From an uncultured Lachnospiraceae bacterium (GTDB lineage: Bacteria; Bacillota; Clostridia; Lachnospirales; Lachnospiraceae), in NCBI GenBank assembly GCA_902762955.1, contig CACWQH010000001.1:43483-107482 (forward strand): DNA of 64,000 nt, written 5' to 3'. The notes below the pieces were generated by a model that was not told the DNA's origin, did not search any database, and saw nothing but the letters and a program-made list of their open reading frames with translations. Both the position numbers and the translations under genes were made by a program. Each line of letters begins with the position of its first letter. The stretch's first letter is position 1. Positions 23,348-32,508 of this stretch are shown here, in pieces.

Positions 23348-25042
23348 TTACTCACCTGTAATTACGTTTGCACTATACTGTGACAAAGCATCTATATATT
23401 CCTGTCCGTCATAACTCATGATTTGATATGCCGTATCCTCAGTTATACCAAATGTTGTCCCCAATGCGTTTATGATATTGCTTCTACACAAATTAATATC
23501 ATCTACAATTTCAAGCTCAACTGCCTCATCATAATGCTCATCATACTTTTCCAGACCTCTTATAAGAGAATCAAGTGCCTTATCCGGACGGTTAAGCTTC
23601 ATATTATTTTCATAGGACTCATAGAGTCTTTGGACATACATAACTGTATAAATTCTATCCTTAAGCTCCTGATCTTTTTCCTTTACTTCGACACCGGCTA
23701 CCTCATCATATGCAAGCCTGTATCTTTGTCTGTCAAAATAATCAGCAGCCTTTCTGATTACCTTCTTATAATTAAATAAATTTGTTCCAAATATAACCAC
23801 TACCGCAAGCACGGCAAATGCAGCAAAGATAATTCCGGTAAGCACCTTTGACACAGGCTTTCCGTTTTCAGCCGCTTCAATCTTAGCTTCTTCTTCAGCC
23901 GCCTCAGCCTTTGCCTTCTTCTTTTCGAGCTTCTCTGATTTTTTCTTATCATCTGTGGACTTTTTAAGCTCGAGCTTTTCGGCCTTCTTTTCTTTATTTT
24001 CTTCTTTTTTCTTAGCCTTTTCTTCCTTCTTGGCTGCCTTTTTGGCCTTAAGCTTTTCTTCCTCTTCTAATTCATCAGCATCCGGCTCCCCAAAAAGTAT
24101 CTGTGAAAGGGTTTTCTTTTCCTTGTTCTCATCCTTAGCCTTTGTCTTATCCTTGGTTTTTTTAGCCTTTTTGGCTTTTTTACCTGCTTCGGATTTAACC
24201 TCAGATATATCAGCTATATCATCAAGCGAACCAAATTCATCCAGGTCTCCCAGTGCATCTCCTGTACCGGAATCACCAAATGCCTCTCCAAGATCTGCCA
24301 AATCTCCCAGTGCATCTCCTAAAGAATCAGAACCTGTATCTGCGACATTATCCTCTACCTTACTCTCATCCTCTATACCAAGTGCTGAAAACAGGTCATC
24401 TAAATCCATTTCGTCAACCGAAAGATTTTCTGTAGTCTCACCCTGACCTGAATTTGCTTCCATAAAAGGCTCAGGTGCCGGCTCAGGTATAGGTTCAGGT
24501 TCCGGTATCGGTTCAGGCTCAGGAATCGGAGCAGGCTCAGGAATCGGAGCAGGCTCAGGAATCGGAGCAAGCTCAGGAATCGGAGCAGGCTCAGGAATCG
24601 GAGCAGGCTCAGGTTCTGGTACAGCCTCCGGATTTGATTCAACATAAGACATGAACTCCGGTTCAGGTTCACTCTTTGCTTCATCTAACATAGAATCGAA
24701 ATCCATGTCCGACAGACCATCCTCAGCTTCATCAACATCATCCGTTTCATCAAGCAATGCATCCAAAGAAAAATCCTCATCTAACGTTTCTTTAGCCTTT
24801 TTCTTTGGCTTACTGTCAAGATTGGTAATATCTATATCATCAAAATCTATATCATCAAAATCCAAATCACCCAAATCAAGATTATCCAAATCATCAAATT
24901 CATCAAAGGATAAATTTGAAAGATCCGACATATCAACATTGATGCCTGAATCCCTTTCAACCGACTCATCTATTTTTGAATTATTTTTTTTGCCATCAGA
25001 CGAAACTGTATTAAGCAGTTCATCAAGATAGTTCTCGTCCAT
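23348..25042 (-). CDS. Large repeat-rich single-pass membrane protein, unknown function
   Basis: A 564-residue protein I do not recognise. It starts [15 protein letters not shown]; residues 40-75 are an Asp-rich run of repeated [13 protein letters not shown] units; residues about 135-200 are Pro-Glu repeats of the unit PEPAPI; then an acidic region and a long Lys/Glu/Ala-rich stretch (about 290-390). One membrane helix follows (about 395-417), then an extracytoplasmic helical domain of about 145 residues with TPR-like spacing ([20 protein letters not shown]). The soluble N-terminal part should be cytoplasmic. ATG at 25042 with GGAGG at 5 nt. hisH follows after 2 nt, although no functional link is obvious. 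Confidence 0.75.
   Translation of the reverse strand: MDENYLDELLNTVSSDGKKNNSKIDESVERDSGINVDMSDLSNLSFDEFDDLDNLDLGDLDFDDIDFDDIDITNLDSKPKKKAKETLDEDFSLDALLDETDDVDEAEDGLSDMDFDSMLDEAKSEPEPEFMSYVESNPEAVPEPEPAPIPEPAPIPELAPIPEPAPIPEPAPIPEPEPIPEPEPIPEPAPEPFMEANSGQGETTENLSVDEMDLDDLFSALGIEDESKVEDNVADTGSDSLGDALGDLADLGEAFGDSGTGDALGDLDEFGSLDDIADISEVKSEAGKKAKKAKKTKDKTKAKDENKEKKTLSQILFGEPDADELEEEEKLKAKKAAKKEEKAKKKEENKEKKAEKLELKKSTDDKKKSEKLEKKKAKAEAAEEEAKIEAAENGKPVSKVLTGIIFAAFAVLAVVVIFGTNLFNYKKVIRKAADYFDRQRYRLAYDEVAGVEVKEKDQELKDRIYTVMYVQRLYESYENNMKLNRPDKALDSLIRGLEKYDEHYDEAVELEIVDDINLCRSNIINALGTTFGITEDTAYQIMSYDGQEYIDALSQYSANVITGE
24475..24645 (-). repeat. In-frame 18-bp tandem repeat (PEPAPI units)
   Basis: About five near-exact copies of an 18-bp unit (plus strand AGGAATCGGAGCAGGCTC) at roughly 24521-24610, with degenerate units on both sides. 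All encode Pro-Glu-Pro-Ala-Pro-Ile in the large membrane protein. The unit length is a multiple of three, so copy-number change would keep the frame. Confidence 0.85.
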
Positions 25043-25084
25043 GAACGCCTCCAATAAACAATTAAACAAAAATATACAGAGTAT

Positions 25085-25113
25085 ATTTTACCACAATATA
25101 ATTTAATAGACAA
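25085..25113 (-). promoter_or_regulatory. Sigma-A promoter for the repeat-rich membrane protein-hisH-hisF
   Basis: Minus strand: TTGTCT, 17 nt, TAAAAT, about 40 bases before the start at 25042. Confidence 0.65.
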
Positions 25114-25133
25114 GAAATTGTTTCTATATTATC

Positions 25134-25162
25134 TTGCTTTTTTTTACCATTTGTTATATTAT
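25134..25162 (+). promoter_or_regulatory. Sigma-A promoter for the DUF6465-like gene
   Basis: Plus strand: TTGCTT, 17 nt, TATTAT, about 45 bases before the start at 25206. It diverges from the promoter at 25085-25113. Confidence 0.7.
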
Positions 25163-25205
25163 ATCTACGTTAAGGCAACAATTAATTTATAGGGGGTATA
25201 ATATT

Positions 25206-25406
25206 ATGAAGTCAGCATTTTATGTAGAGTACTACGGAAAGCAGATTGATCAGGCTGCACTTATTAAGGAGGCTAAATCCATCTGGACCAAAAGCGGTAA
25301 AAAGGCTGCTGATTTAAAATCCTTAAATCTTTATATTAAGCCGGAAGAAAATACTGCTTACTATGTTTTCAATGATGATGAAACAGGAAGCTTTGTTATC
25401 GAATAA
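25206..25406 (+). CDS. DUF6465-like small protein
   Basis: A 66-residue protein resembling the Lachnospiraceae DUF6465 family: MKSAFYVEYYGKQIDQAALI, LKSLNLYIKPEENTAYYVFN, DETGSFVIE. The function is unknown; the fold may be a small beta-alpha domain. Many bacteria of this family carry it as a highly expressed single gene. ATG at 25206 with AGGGGG at 9 nt. It has its own promoter and terminator. Confidence 0.8.
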   Translation: MKSAFYVEYYGKQIDQAALIKEAKSIWTKSGKKAADLKSLNLYIKPEENTAYYVFNDDETGSFVIE

Positions 25407-25434
25407 AAAAATGAGGCATATGCCTCATTTTTTT
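25407..25434. terminator. Bidirectional terminator
   Basis: The palindrome ATGAGGCATATGCCTCAT has A-run and T-run flanks, so it can stop both the DUF6465-like gene and spo0A. Confidence 0.85.
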
Positions 25435-26359
25435 ATGGTTTAATTTTATATTCCAATCTCAATTTATCGGCTATAAGTGCTATAAACTCCGAATTAGTCG
25501 GTTTTCCTTTGCCGGCACTTACCGTATAGCCAAACATCGCCTCTATCTTATCTACATTTCCTCTTCCCCATGCAACTTCTATTGCATGTCTTATTGCTCT
25601 TTCCACACTGCTTGATGTAGTTTTATATTTCTTTGCTATAGAAGGATATAACAGCTTTGTAACAAAATTAAGTGCACTCAAATCATCAATAGCCATTATG
25701 ATTCCTTCCCGTATATACTGATATCCCTTTATATTGGCAGGAATTCCTATTTCTCTTATTATATCGGTCACATCATTTTCTATCATATTTAAGGACACTG
25801 CTTTTTTTATTTCTTCAACATCATCTATATCATCGGTATAATATTCTTCCTCATCATCAAATTCTTTCACATAATCGGCTTTTTTCTCGTCATCATATTC
25901 CGACTCCTCATCATCCTTAAAATAATCCAAACCGTTTTCAATTATAAGCTTTCTTGTATTATTAAAATGTGCTTCTTTATTTTTCATATTGACCATCTGT
26001 TCTAACCTTTGTGATAATATTAACGGATCACAAGGTTTCATTATGTAATAATCAGCACCTAATCCAAAGGCCATATTTATTATTCTTGGCGAGCTGACAG
26101 ACGTTAAGAAAATAATCTTTACTGCCTTTAAATCTTCATCTGCTTTAATCTGCTCAATTACTTCAAATCCATCTACCTTATATTTAAAAGCATCCATAAG
26201 TAAAACATCCGGCTTATTTGACTTTACCATTCCATATATGTCGCTTCCATTATCATCAGCATATATAACATTTGCATTCTTTATTTTCTTTTTCAGCTGC
26301 TCTGACACCGATTCATATCCTGAATCCGCAATTAAAATATTAACCTTTGAATCGTTCAT
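25433..26359 (-). CDS. spo0A: Spo0A paralogue 1 with acidic linker
   Basis: A 308-residue regulator of sporulation entry type. The C-terminal DNA-binding domain (about 195-305) is well conserved: [56 protein letters not shown]. The receiver keeps the acceptor Asp ([13 protein letters not shown]), Thr (FLTSVSS) and Lys (IMKPCD), but the acidic pair reads ADSG where Spo0A has ADDN, and the usual MP after the acceptor Asp is replaced by a longer FKYK form. A very acidic linker of about 55 residues ([13 protein letters not shown]) joins the domains, much longer than usual. ATG at 26359 with AGGAG at 8 nt. A strong promoter, a 0A box and an inverted repeat lie upstream. Confidence 0.92.
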   Translation of the reverse strand: MNDSKVNILIADSGYESVSEQLKKKIKNANVIYADDNGSDIYGMVKSNKPDVLLMDAFKYKVDGFEVIEQIKADEDLKAVKIIFLTSVSSPRIINMAFGLGADYYIMKPCDPLILSQRLEQMVNMKNKEAHFNNTRKLIIENGLDYFKDDEESEYDDEKKADYVKEFDDEEEYYTDDIDDVEEIKKAVSLNMIENDVTDIIREIGIPANIKGYQYIREGIIMAIDDLSALNFVTKLLYPSIAKKYKTTSSSVERAIRHAIEVAWGRGNVDKIEAMFGYTVSAGKGKPTNSEFIALIADKLRLEYKIKP

Positions 26360-26429
26360 CAATCCATCTCCTAACCAGTTAAATTATTCTATTATTTCTT
26401 GTTTGCATTATCCTCTATAAAAATCATGT

Positions 26430-26468
26430 GCGCAAAAAAACCAAATGAGATAATATATTTTTTTGCGC
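26430..26468. promoter_or_regulatory. Inverted repeat around the -10 of spo0A copy 1
   Basis: Perfect 11-bp arms GCGCAAAAAAA (26430-26440) and TTTTTTTGCGC (26458-26468) with a 17-nt spacer that contains the -10 hexamer. The position suits a repressor or hairpin. Confidence 0.55.
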
Positions 26469-26478
26469 TAATAGTCAA
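26450..26478 (-). promoter_or_regulatory. Sigma-A promoter for spo0A copy 1
   Basis: Minus strand: TTGACT, 17 nt, TATTAT; it lies between the two spo0A genes, so copy 1 can be expressed on its own. Confidence 0.8.
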
Positions 26479-26507
26479 TACTTTTTTTTCGCATTTTCCG
26501 CATTTCA

Positions 26508-26514
26508 TTCGACA
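26508..26514. promoter_or_regulatory. Candidate 0A box
   Basis: TTCGACA on the plus strand is TGTCGAA on the minus strand, matching the Spo0A-binding consensus TGNCGAA. It lies about 30 bases upstream of the -35 of spo0A copy 1, which suggests autoregulation or cross-regulation by copy 2. A 7-mer can occur by chance. Confidence 0.4.
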
Positions 26515-26524
26515 ATTATAAATT

Positions 26525-27319
26525 TTACGCACTCTTCACTTTTTTATCTAATCTGATTTTATCTGCAATCAATGCAATAAACTCCGAATTAGTTGGTTTA
26601 ATCTTGCCGGTTCCTATAGAATAGCTGAATAACTCGTTTATGGTATCAGCCTTTCCTCTGCTACAGGCAACCTCAATTGCATGCCTTATGGCTCTTTCTA
26701 CTCTTGAAGGTGTTGTATTGTACATCTTTGCAATCGTCGGATACAGCTGCTTGGTAATTGAATTAAGCATTTCTATATCATTTACAGACATTATTATCGA
26801 AGTTCTAAGATATTGATACCCCTTTATATGTGCCGGAACTCCAATCTCATGAATCATATCTGTCACCATTATTTCCAGTCTGTTTCGCTCGTTATCTTCA
26901 TTTTCCTCTTTTGTAATAACAGAGATATCTTTAGACTTGGATCTTGTGATACTTAATATTTCCTTATATAAGTCATAATCAACAACTCTCTCATCCACAA
27001 CATTTACCAATATGTTATTAAATTTACCCTTGCAGGCAGACTCGATAAATTTAATCTGACTTATATTAGCCTTAACTATAAACTTAAGATTTCTGTCCCC
27101 CAATTTGTTTATCTCTTCCATTACTGCAATTCCATCATAATTGGGTAAAAGCAAATCAATTATTACTACATCAGGCGAATTGTTTTTAATAGATGAAACA
27201 GCTACCTTGCCATCATTAACCACACCTACAATTTCAATATCATTTTTTCCATCTAATTTTTTTCTTATGTCCTGAACACTTTTTGAATCATGCTTGACAA
27301 TTAAAACTCTGGTTTTCAT
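26525..27319 (-). CDS. Spo0A paralogue 2 with degenerate receiver
   Basis: A 264-residue second Spo0A, directly upstream of copy 1. The DNA-binding domain (about 148-262) is closer to classical Spo0[57 protein letters not shown]. In the receiver the acceptor Asp remains ([13 protein letters not shown]), but the acidic pair reads VKHDS (one Asp lost), the Thr position reads Ala (IVKANIS) and the conserved Lys is gone (ILVNVVDER). Classical phosphorylation is therefore unlikely. ATG at 27319 with GGAAGG. It follows spoIVB, the classical spo0A position. Confidence 0.92.
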   Translation of the reverse strand: MKTRVLIVKHDSKSVQDIRKKLDGKNDIEIVGVVNDGKVAVSSIKNNSPDVVIIDLLLPNYDGIAVMEEINKLGDRNLKFIVKANISQIKFIESACKGKFNNILVNVVDERVVDYDLYKEILSITRSKSKDISVITKEENEDNERNRLEIMVTDMIHEIGVPAHIKGYQYLRTSIIMSVNDIEMLNSITKQLYPTIAKMYNTTPSRVERAIRHAIEVACSRGKADTINELFSYSIGTGKIKPTNSEFIALIADKIRLDKKVKSA

Positions 27320-27354
27320 AACATCCTTCCTTTCAACATTTGTTATTATCTGTG

Positions 27355-27382
27355 ATTATAAATCTTTTTTTGGCAAGGACAA
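27355..27382 (-). promoter_or_regulatory. Sigma-A promoter for spo0A copy 2
   Basis: Minus strand: TTGTCC, 16 nt, TATAAT (perfect), about 35 bases before the start at 27319. Confidence 0.65.
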
Positions 27383-27427
27383 CCCCTTAAAAAACGCAAG
27401 TTTTGACAGTATATTCCGACAACATTT

Positions 27428-28552
27428 TTAGTCATTTTTTTCAAGCATATATTCTATAAAAACGCCGTAGCCTTTTGTCGAATCATTTAGAAAAACGTGT
27501 GTTATTGCACCTACAAGTCGATTATTCTGTATAATGGGAGTTCCACTCATACCTTGTACTATTCCTTCTGTGATATTGATCAGTCTGGGATCTGTAATCT
27601 CAAGCTCAATACTTTTATTTCCATATTTTATATCATAATTAACATTGGTTATATTTACCTCGTAATACTCCGGAGTTCCTCTTACAGCTGATAAAATATA
27701 AGCCGGCCCGATATTAACATCTTCTTTTTTTGCTATTCCAATCCAATCCTGTCCAAGACTTGAATAGTCAAAATTTTTAGTAAGATATCCCGATATACCA
27801 TACTCCGTATTGCCGGTAACCCTGCCAATTACATTTACTGAAGAATAATCTATGATTCCCTCGAGTCTGCCGGGATTATTACCGTCAGGCTTAACAATAT
27901 TTACCAGATTGGTATTATATATAGCTCCATCCGAAATCTTAAAAATAATACCTGTATCATTATCATTTATGCTGTGTCCCAAAGCACCAAAAGAATCTTC
28001 ATCCACAAAGGTAAGAGTTCCTATACCGGAAATGTCATCCTTAACCCAAAGTCCAAGCTTATATTTTCCCTCTGCAGTTTTTACGGGCGTTATGTCAAAA
28101 TATTTTTTCTCATTATCTCTTATAACTCCGACACTGATATTATTTCCTTTGCTTTCATCAACGGCATCAACCAGACTCTTTTTATCTTCAATTACATTTC
28201 CATTTATTTCAACAACATAGTCACCTGTAAATAAAATATCATTACAGGGTGAATAAATTTCTCCGTCTTCTCCTGTTACAACTCCGGTATCAACTACCAT
28301 AACTCCTTCTGTCTTAACATATATGCCTATAGGCAGCCCTGAAGGTATAACACTTTTTCCTTCAAAGCATGTTTGGTCATCCGTATTGACATTATCTGCA
28401 TTTGCCATAGATACATTATTTATATCAATACGTTCCGATATGGTTTTATCGTCGATATAATAATCCTTTATCACTATATTCAATAATGAAAGTACAAATA
28501 TCAATGCCAGCAAAAGCAAGGCTCTGTATGAATCCTTATTTATCTTTTTCAT
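27428..28552 (-). CDS. spoIVB: SpoIVB serine peptidase
   Basis: A 374-residue peptidase of family S55, which in spore formers is secreted from the forespore and triggers SpoIVFA cleavage, releasing pro-sigma-K processing. Seen: N-terminal membrane anchor (about 10-30), a PDZ domain (about 70-155), and the catalytic triad residues His 193 (GALGHSI), Asp 321 (ITDPRLINI) and Ser 336 (GMSGTPI), followed by GAITHVFLND. All key residues are present, so the enzyme should be active. ATG at 28552 with AGGAG at 7 nt. Position between recN and spo0A is canonical. Confidence 0.95.
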   Translation of the reverse strand: MKKINKDSYRALLLLALIFVLSLLNIVIKDYYIDDKTISERIDINNVSMANADNVNTDDQTCFEGKSVIPSGLPIGIYVKTEGVMVVDTGVVTGEDGEIYSPCNDILFTGDYVVEINGNVIEDKKSLVDAVDESKGNNISVGVIRDNEKKYFDITPVKTAEGKYKLGLWVKDDISGIGTLTFVDEDSFGALGHSINDNDTGIIFKISDGAIYNTNLVNIVKPDGNNPGRLEGIIDYSSVNVIGRVTGNTEYGISGYLTKNFDYSSLGQDWIGIAKKEDVNIGPAYILSAVRGTPEYYEVNITNVNYDIKYGNKSIELEITDPRLINITEGIVQGMSGTPIIQNNRLVGAITHVFLNDSTKGYGVFIEYMLEKND

Positions 28553-28572
28553 AACAATTCTCCTCTTTATAC

Positions 28573-28608
28573 AATAAAAAAGTACATAGGATTTCCCATG
28601 TACTTTTA
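28573..28608 (-). terminator. Terminator after recN
   Basis: Stem AAAAGTACAT/ATGTACTTTT around a short GGGAAATCC-type loop, followed on the minus strand by T residues. spoIVB therefore probably has its own promoter or is reached by read-through. Confidence 0.75.
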
Positions 28609-28633
28609 GTATTTATTATATGAATTTTTATAA

Positions 28634-30325
28634 TCAGTATAATTTTGTTCTGTCTGCCAATCCTTTCATCTCGGCTGCACTTTGTTTTATGGCATCTGTT
28701 ATTTCATCGCCGCCGATAATTCGTGCAAGCTCGTCAATTTCTTCTGCCTTTTTGAGCTTCCTGATTTTAGTAATTGTTTTATTATTTTCCACTTCTTTTT
28801 CAATTACATAATGATGATCGGCCATAGCAGCTATCTGCGGAAGATGCGTTATACATATAACCTGATGATTACGGCTTATAAGCGACATTTTTTCCGCCAC
28901 CTTTACGGCAGTTTTTCCGCTTATACCAACGTCTATCTCATCAAATATAAGTGTCGGTGTATCATCCTCATTTGCAAGACAGGATTTAACAGCAAGCATA
29001 ACTCTTGAAAGCTCACCACCCGATGCAATTTCATATAGAGGCTTCATCGGCTCGCCTACATTGGTTGATATGATAAAATACGCCTCGTCATTTCCATTTT
29101 CATAAAAACCATCAAGCTTTTCAAAGCTCATATCAAAGGAAACCGTCATAAAATTAAGCTCCTTTAACGAAGCTTCTATCATGGTACAAAGCTTTTTTGC
29201 ATATTTTTTTCTTGCAGCAGTAAGCTCATCAGATTTGCAGGAAAGCTTAGCTTCTATATCCTTTAGGCTGTTTTCCAATTCTAAAAGTCTTTCATCATAA
29301 CGAAGAAGATCCTCATACTCTCTTTTCAAATCCTCCAAAGCCGAGATTATATCACTTATAGCCGAGCCATATTTTGCCTTTAAAGAATTGATGAGATTAA
29401 GTCTTTCTTCAGCCTGCTTAAATTCTCCCTCATCAAATTCCATACTCTTCATATAATCCGAAAAGTCCCTGTTAAAATCATTTAATAATCCGTCTATATC
29501 AGAAAGAGTATTATATGTATCATTTAAATCATTATCCAGTTCGGTAAGCCTTTTCATGGTTGCAAGAGCATGAGCTATCTCATTGGCTGCAGACTTAGTA
29601 TCATCATAACCGGTTATTTTATATATCTCATCGGCTGCACTAAGAATATCCTTTGAATTAACAGCTTTTTTATAATAAGCTTCAAGCTCATAATCCTCGC
29701 CCTCTTTTAAAGAGGCAGATTCAATTTCATTAATTCTGTATGAAATGAAATCCTTCTTCTTAAGGCGTTCATCATAAGATATATCCATATCGGCAAGCCT
29801 TTTTTTAATTTCAGAATATTCTTTAAATAATAATCCTACTTCATCTTTATATGAGGATATTTCCTCACCGCCAAATTTATCAAGGATTTCCAGATGCTTA
29901 TTTTTCTTAAGCAGCGTCTGTTGTTCATGTTGAGCGTGCAGATCAATTAAAAGACCTGCTGTTTCCTTTATCTTAGCTTGTGTCACCGAGATATCATTTA
30001 TTCTGTTAATGGTTCTGCCGGCTTTATTTACACGTCTCGATATAAGAAGCTGATTATCCTCATCAGGATAAATCTCCATATCCAAAAGCTTATCCTTTAT
30101 CTCCTCTTTATCCACTTCGAAGATAAGCTCTACAAGTCCGTCTTCTTCCTCATTTCTTAACAGATCCTTATTGAACCTTTCTCCAAGACAGATACCCAGT
30201 GAACCGATTATTATGGATTTTCCTGCACCCGTTTCGCCTGTAAGTATATTAAGACCATCCTCAAAGCCTATATCAATATCATCAATTAAAGCAATATTTT
30301 TAATGTGCAAATTTAATAACATCAT
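28634..30325 (-). CDS. recN: DNA repair ATPase RecN
   Basis: A 563-residue SMC-like ATPase acting early at DNA double-strand breaks. Seen: Walker A GETGAGKS (about 30-37), SRRVNKAGRTINRIND, a central coiled coil (about 160-370), the signature LSRVMLAVKSCL and Walker B TLIFDEIDVGISG, then the ICITHLPQIAAMADHHY switch. ATG at 30325 with GGAG at 6 nt; it overlaps argR by 26 bases, so the two are translated from one message. Length is normal. Confidence 0.97.
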   Translation of the reverse strand: MMLLNLHIKNIALIDDIDIGFEDGLNILTGETGAGKSIIIGSLGICLGERFNKDLLRNEEEDGLVELIFEVDKEEIKDKLLDMEIYPDEDNQLLISRRVNKAGRTINRINDISVTQAKIKETAGLLIDLHAQHEQQTLLKKNKHLEILDKFGGEEISSYKDEVGLLFKEYSEIKKRLADMDISYDERLKKKDFISYRINEIESASLKEGEDYELEAYYKKAVNSKDILSAADEIYKITGYDDTKSAANEIAHALATMKRLTELDNDLNDTYNTLSDIDGLLNDFNRDFSDYMKSMEFDEGEFKQAEERLNLINSLKAKYGSAISDIISALEDLKREYEDLLRYDERLLELENSLKDIEAKLSCKSDELTAARKKYAKKLCTMIEASLKELNFMTVSFDMSFEKLDGFYENGNDEAYFIISTNVGEPMKPLYEIASGGELSRVMLAVKSCLANEDDTPTLIFDEIDVGISGKTAVKVAEKMSLISRNHQVICITHLPQIAAMADHHYVIEKEVENNKTITKIRKLKKAEEIDELARIIGGDEITDAIKQSAAEMKGLADRTKLY

Positions 30326-30764
30326 TTATTTCTCCAATTACCTTTTCGGCCATATTTTTATCCCTTATGGCAATAAATAAGGTATCATCACCTGCTATAC
30401 AGCCCATAATCTCTCTTATATTAAGTCTGTCAACAGATGCTCCGACAGCCATAGCCATACCGGCAACAGTTTTAATTACAATAATATTTTCAGAATGCTC
30501 CATAGATATAAGGCTGTTTTTCAAAACCTGTATATAGGATGCATCATCATTTGCTTCCACATCCTTTGGATTATTCTTTATTGCATATTTTTTGCCGCCC
30601 TCATAGCTTATCTTTTTTAAATTAAGCTCTCTTATATCTCTCGATACAGTAGCCTGTGTTGTATTAAAACCCTCCTTGTTAAGAAGGGTAAGCAGTTCTT
30701 CCTGAGTTTCTACATTATGTGTAGAAATAATGTTTTTTATAACCTCCTGACGATTACGCTTCAT
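30300..30764 (-). CDS. argR: Arginine repressor ArgR
   Basis: A 154-residue arginine-responsive regulator. N-terminal winged helix (1-75: KNIISTHNVETQEELLTLLN, TQATVSRDIRELNLKKI) and C-terminal hexamerisation/arginine-binding domain (about 80-154), including the GDDTLFIA segment with its Asp pair. ATG at 30764 with GGAGG; its site lies in the end of nadK. Position next to recN is conserved in Firmicutes (AhrC in B. subtilis). It may control the argD-like gene in this window, but I did not identify ARG boxes. Confidence 0.95.
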   Translation of the reverse strand: MKRNRQEVIKNIISTHNVETQEELLTLLNKEGFNTTQATVSRDIRELNLKKISYEGGKKYAIKNNPKDVEANDDASYIQVLKNSLISMEHSENIIVIKTVAGMAMAVGASVDRLNIREIMGCIAGDDTLFIAIRDKNMAEKVIGEINDVIKFAH

Positions 30765-30768
30765 AAAC

Positions 30769-31605
30769 CTAACCTCCGATTTTATCTCTTAAAACACGGT
30801 AAAAATTCATATCATAAAGCTTAACTAATTCTATTTCCTTTTTTGATTTCTTAACAATAATAGTATCTCCGGCTGAAAGCTCTTCATTATTGCTTCCGTC
30901 AAAGGAAACAATTGCTTCGGTTTCCTGAGTCTTCCTTTTTTTAACTATTTCAATTCTTATAACATCCTCACTGTCAAAAACTATACTTTTAGATGTGAGT
31001 GAATGAGGTGAAATAGGTGTTACAACTATAGCCTTTGATTTAGGACTTACTAAAGGTCCGCCGGCAGAAAGATTATAACCGGTTGAACCTGTAGGCGTTG
31101 AAACAATCACTCCATCTGCCTCATAGGTATCTAAAAGCTCATCATTTACATATATATTCAATCCTATAATACGAGAAAAACCGGCTCTCGTTATAACCAC
31201 ATCATTTAATGATTTAAAGCTTCTGCCCTTCAAGTTACCCTCAATCATCATACGCTTTTCCACATTGAAATCTCCTGACAGAAGTCTGTCTAAGGCATCA
31301 TAAAGATTAGAAACCTCAACCTCCGTTAAAAAGCCTATGGTACCAAGATTGATTCCAAGCAGCGGTATATCATGATCACCTAATCCTGCTGCCGCACGAA
31401 GCATGGTTCCATCGCCACCGATTACGATAACAGCCTTTGCATCAGCTATATACTCTTCTTTTATCACGATGCCGTCATAATCATTTATCACATCACTTAC
31501 AATATTGGCATAAGCACCCTTCTCTTTTAAATATTCAACTGTTTTTTTACTTAATGCCAAATCAATATCTTTATCATTATTGGCAAGTACAAGATATTTA
31601 TTCAT
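30769..31605 (-). CDS. nadK: NAD kinase
   Basis: A 278-residue enzyme that phosphorylates NAD to NADP. Seen: the GGDGT motif in VIVIGGDGTMLRAAAG, the LGTIGFLTE segment, and the TPTGSTGYNLSAGGP NAD-binding region. Length and fold match the short bacterial NadK class. ATG at 31605 with AGGTAA upstream. It lies between tlyA and argR in the conserved Clostridia order. Confidence 0.96.
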   Translation of the reverse strand: MNKYLVLANNDKDIDLALSKKTVEYLKEKGAYANIVSDVINDYDGIVIKEEYIADAKAVIVIGGDGTMLRAAAGLGDHDIPLLGINLGTIGFLTEVEVSNLYDALDRLLSGDFNVEKRMMIEGNLKGRSFKSLNDVVITRAGFSRIIGLNIYVNDELLDTYEADGVIVSTPTGSTGYNLSAGGPLVSPKSKAIVVTPISPHSLTSKSIVFDSEDVIRIEIVKKRKTQETEAIVSFDGSNNEELSAGDTIIVKKSKKEIELVKLYDMNFYRVLRDKIGG

Positions 31606-31656
31606 AACTTATTACCTATAAACTTTCTCAATCTGAAATTTAATCAATTTCAATTA

Positions 31657-32508
31657 TTAACTTTCCTTTTTATCCAGTGTTTCGTGTGACAAATTTACGA
31701 CCTTTTCTATATCAATATCTTCACTTTTTAAAATATTATTTTCAACCTTATCCTTAAAGCTTTTATCCTTTGTAAGATAAAGCAGATATTCAATATTTCC
31801 TTCCGGTCCTTTAACAGGCGAAAAATCAAGCATAAGCGGATGAAGCTCTATAGAATCGGCATAATTTATCACCATATCTATAACCTCAAAATGAACCTTT
31901 TTATCCCTGACTACTCCTTTTTTTCCGACCTTTTCACGGCCTGCTTCAAACTGCGGTTTAATCAGACAGACTATACAGCCATCCTCCTTCAGCAGTTCCT
32001 TTACCGGAAGCAAAACCTTTGTAAGGGAAATAAATGAAACATCTATGGACGCAAAATCAAGCTCTTCATCTATATCTGTCGGCTTGACATATCTAATATT
32101 GGTTTTTTCCATACATACAACACGCTCGTCATTTCTAAGCTTCCAGTCAAGCTGTCCATGACCTACATCTACGGAAAAAACCTTAACAGCACCGTTTTGA
32201 AGCATGCAGTCTGTAAATCCGCCTGTTGATGAACCGACATCCATACACACCTTACCGTCAAGCTCTATATCAAAATTAGTCATAGCCTTTTCAAGCTTAA
32301 GTCCGCCCCGGCTTACATACTTTAACGTGCTTCCCTTAACTTCGATAACCGCATTTTCAGGAAATGTAGTTCCCGCCTTATCCTCTTTTTCTCCGTCTAC
32401 ATAAACTATGCCTGACATAATGATAGCCTTAGCCTTTTCACGCGATGCGGCAAGACCTTTTTGAACAAGCAAAATATCAAGTCTTTCCTTCTTAATCTTA
32501 TCCTGCAT
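31657..32508 (-). CDS. tlyA: TlyA family rRNA 2'-O-methyltransferase
   Basis: A 283-residue protein with an N-terminal S4 RNA-binding domain (ERLDILLVQKGLAASREKAK) and an FtsJ/RrmJ-like methyltransferase domain (MDVGSSTGGFTDCMLQNGA, VFSVDVGHGQLDWKLR). TlyA proteins methylate ribosomal RNA (and modulate capreomycin susceptibility in mycobacteria). ATG at 32508 overlaps the end of dxs by 11 bases; GGGGTAACGGAT precedes it. A longer upstream reading frame inside dxs is unnecessary. Confidence 0.93.
   Translation of the reverse strand: MQDKIKKERLDILLVQKGLAASREKAKAIIMSGIVYVDGEKEDKAGTTFPENAVIEVKGSTLKYVSRGGLKLEKAMTNFDIELDGKVCMDVGSSTGGFTDCMLQNGAVKVFSVDVGHGQLDWKLRNDERVVCMEKTNIRYVKPTDIDEELDFASIDVSFISLTKVLLPVKELLKEDGCIVCLIKPQFEAGREKVGKKGVVRDKKVHFEVIDMVINYADSIELHPLMLDFSPVKGPEGNIEYLLYLTKDKSFKDKVENNILKSEDIDIEKVVNLSHETLDKKES

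Noticed and set aside
23955-24446. Plus-strand Ser/Phe-rich frame opposite the repeat-rich gene
   Set aside because: It is the complement of Lys/Glu repeats and has no initiation signal.
24475-24645. Tandem repeat as a CRISPR-like array
   Set aside because: Units are contiguous 18-bp copies without spacers and are in frame with PEPAPI coding, so this is a protein repeat.
26363-26524. Gap between the spo0A copies as remains of a third gene
   Set aside because: It has no open frame of any length and is explained by the promoter, inverted repeat and 0A box.
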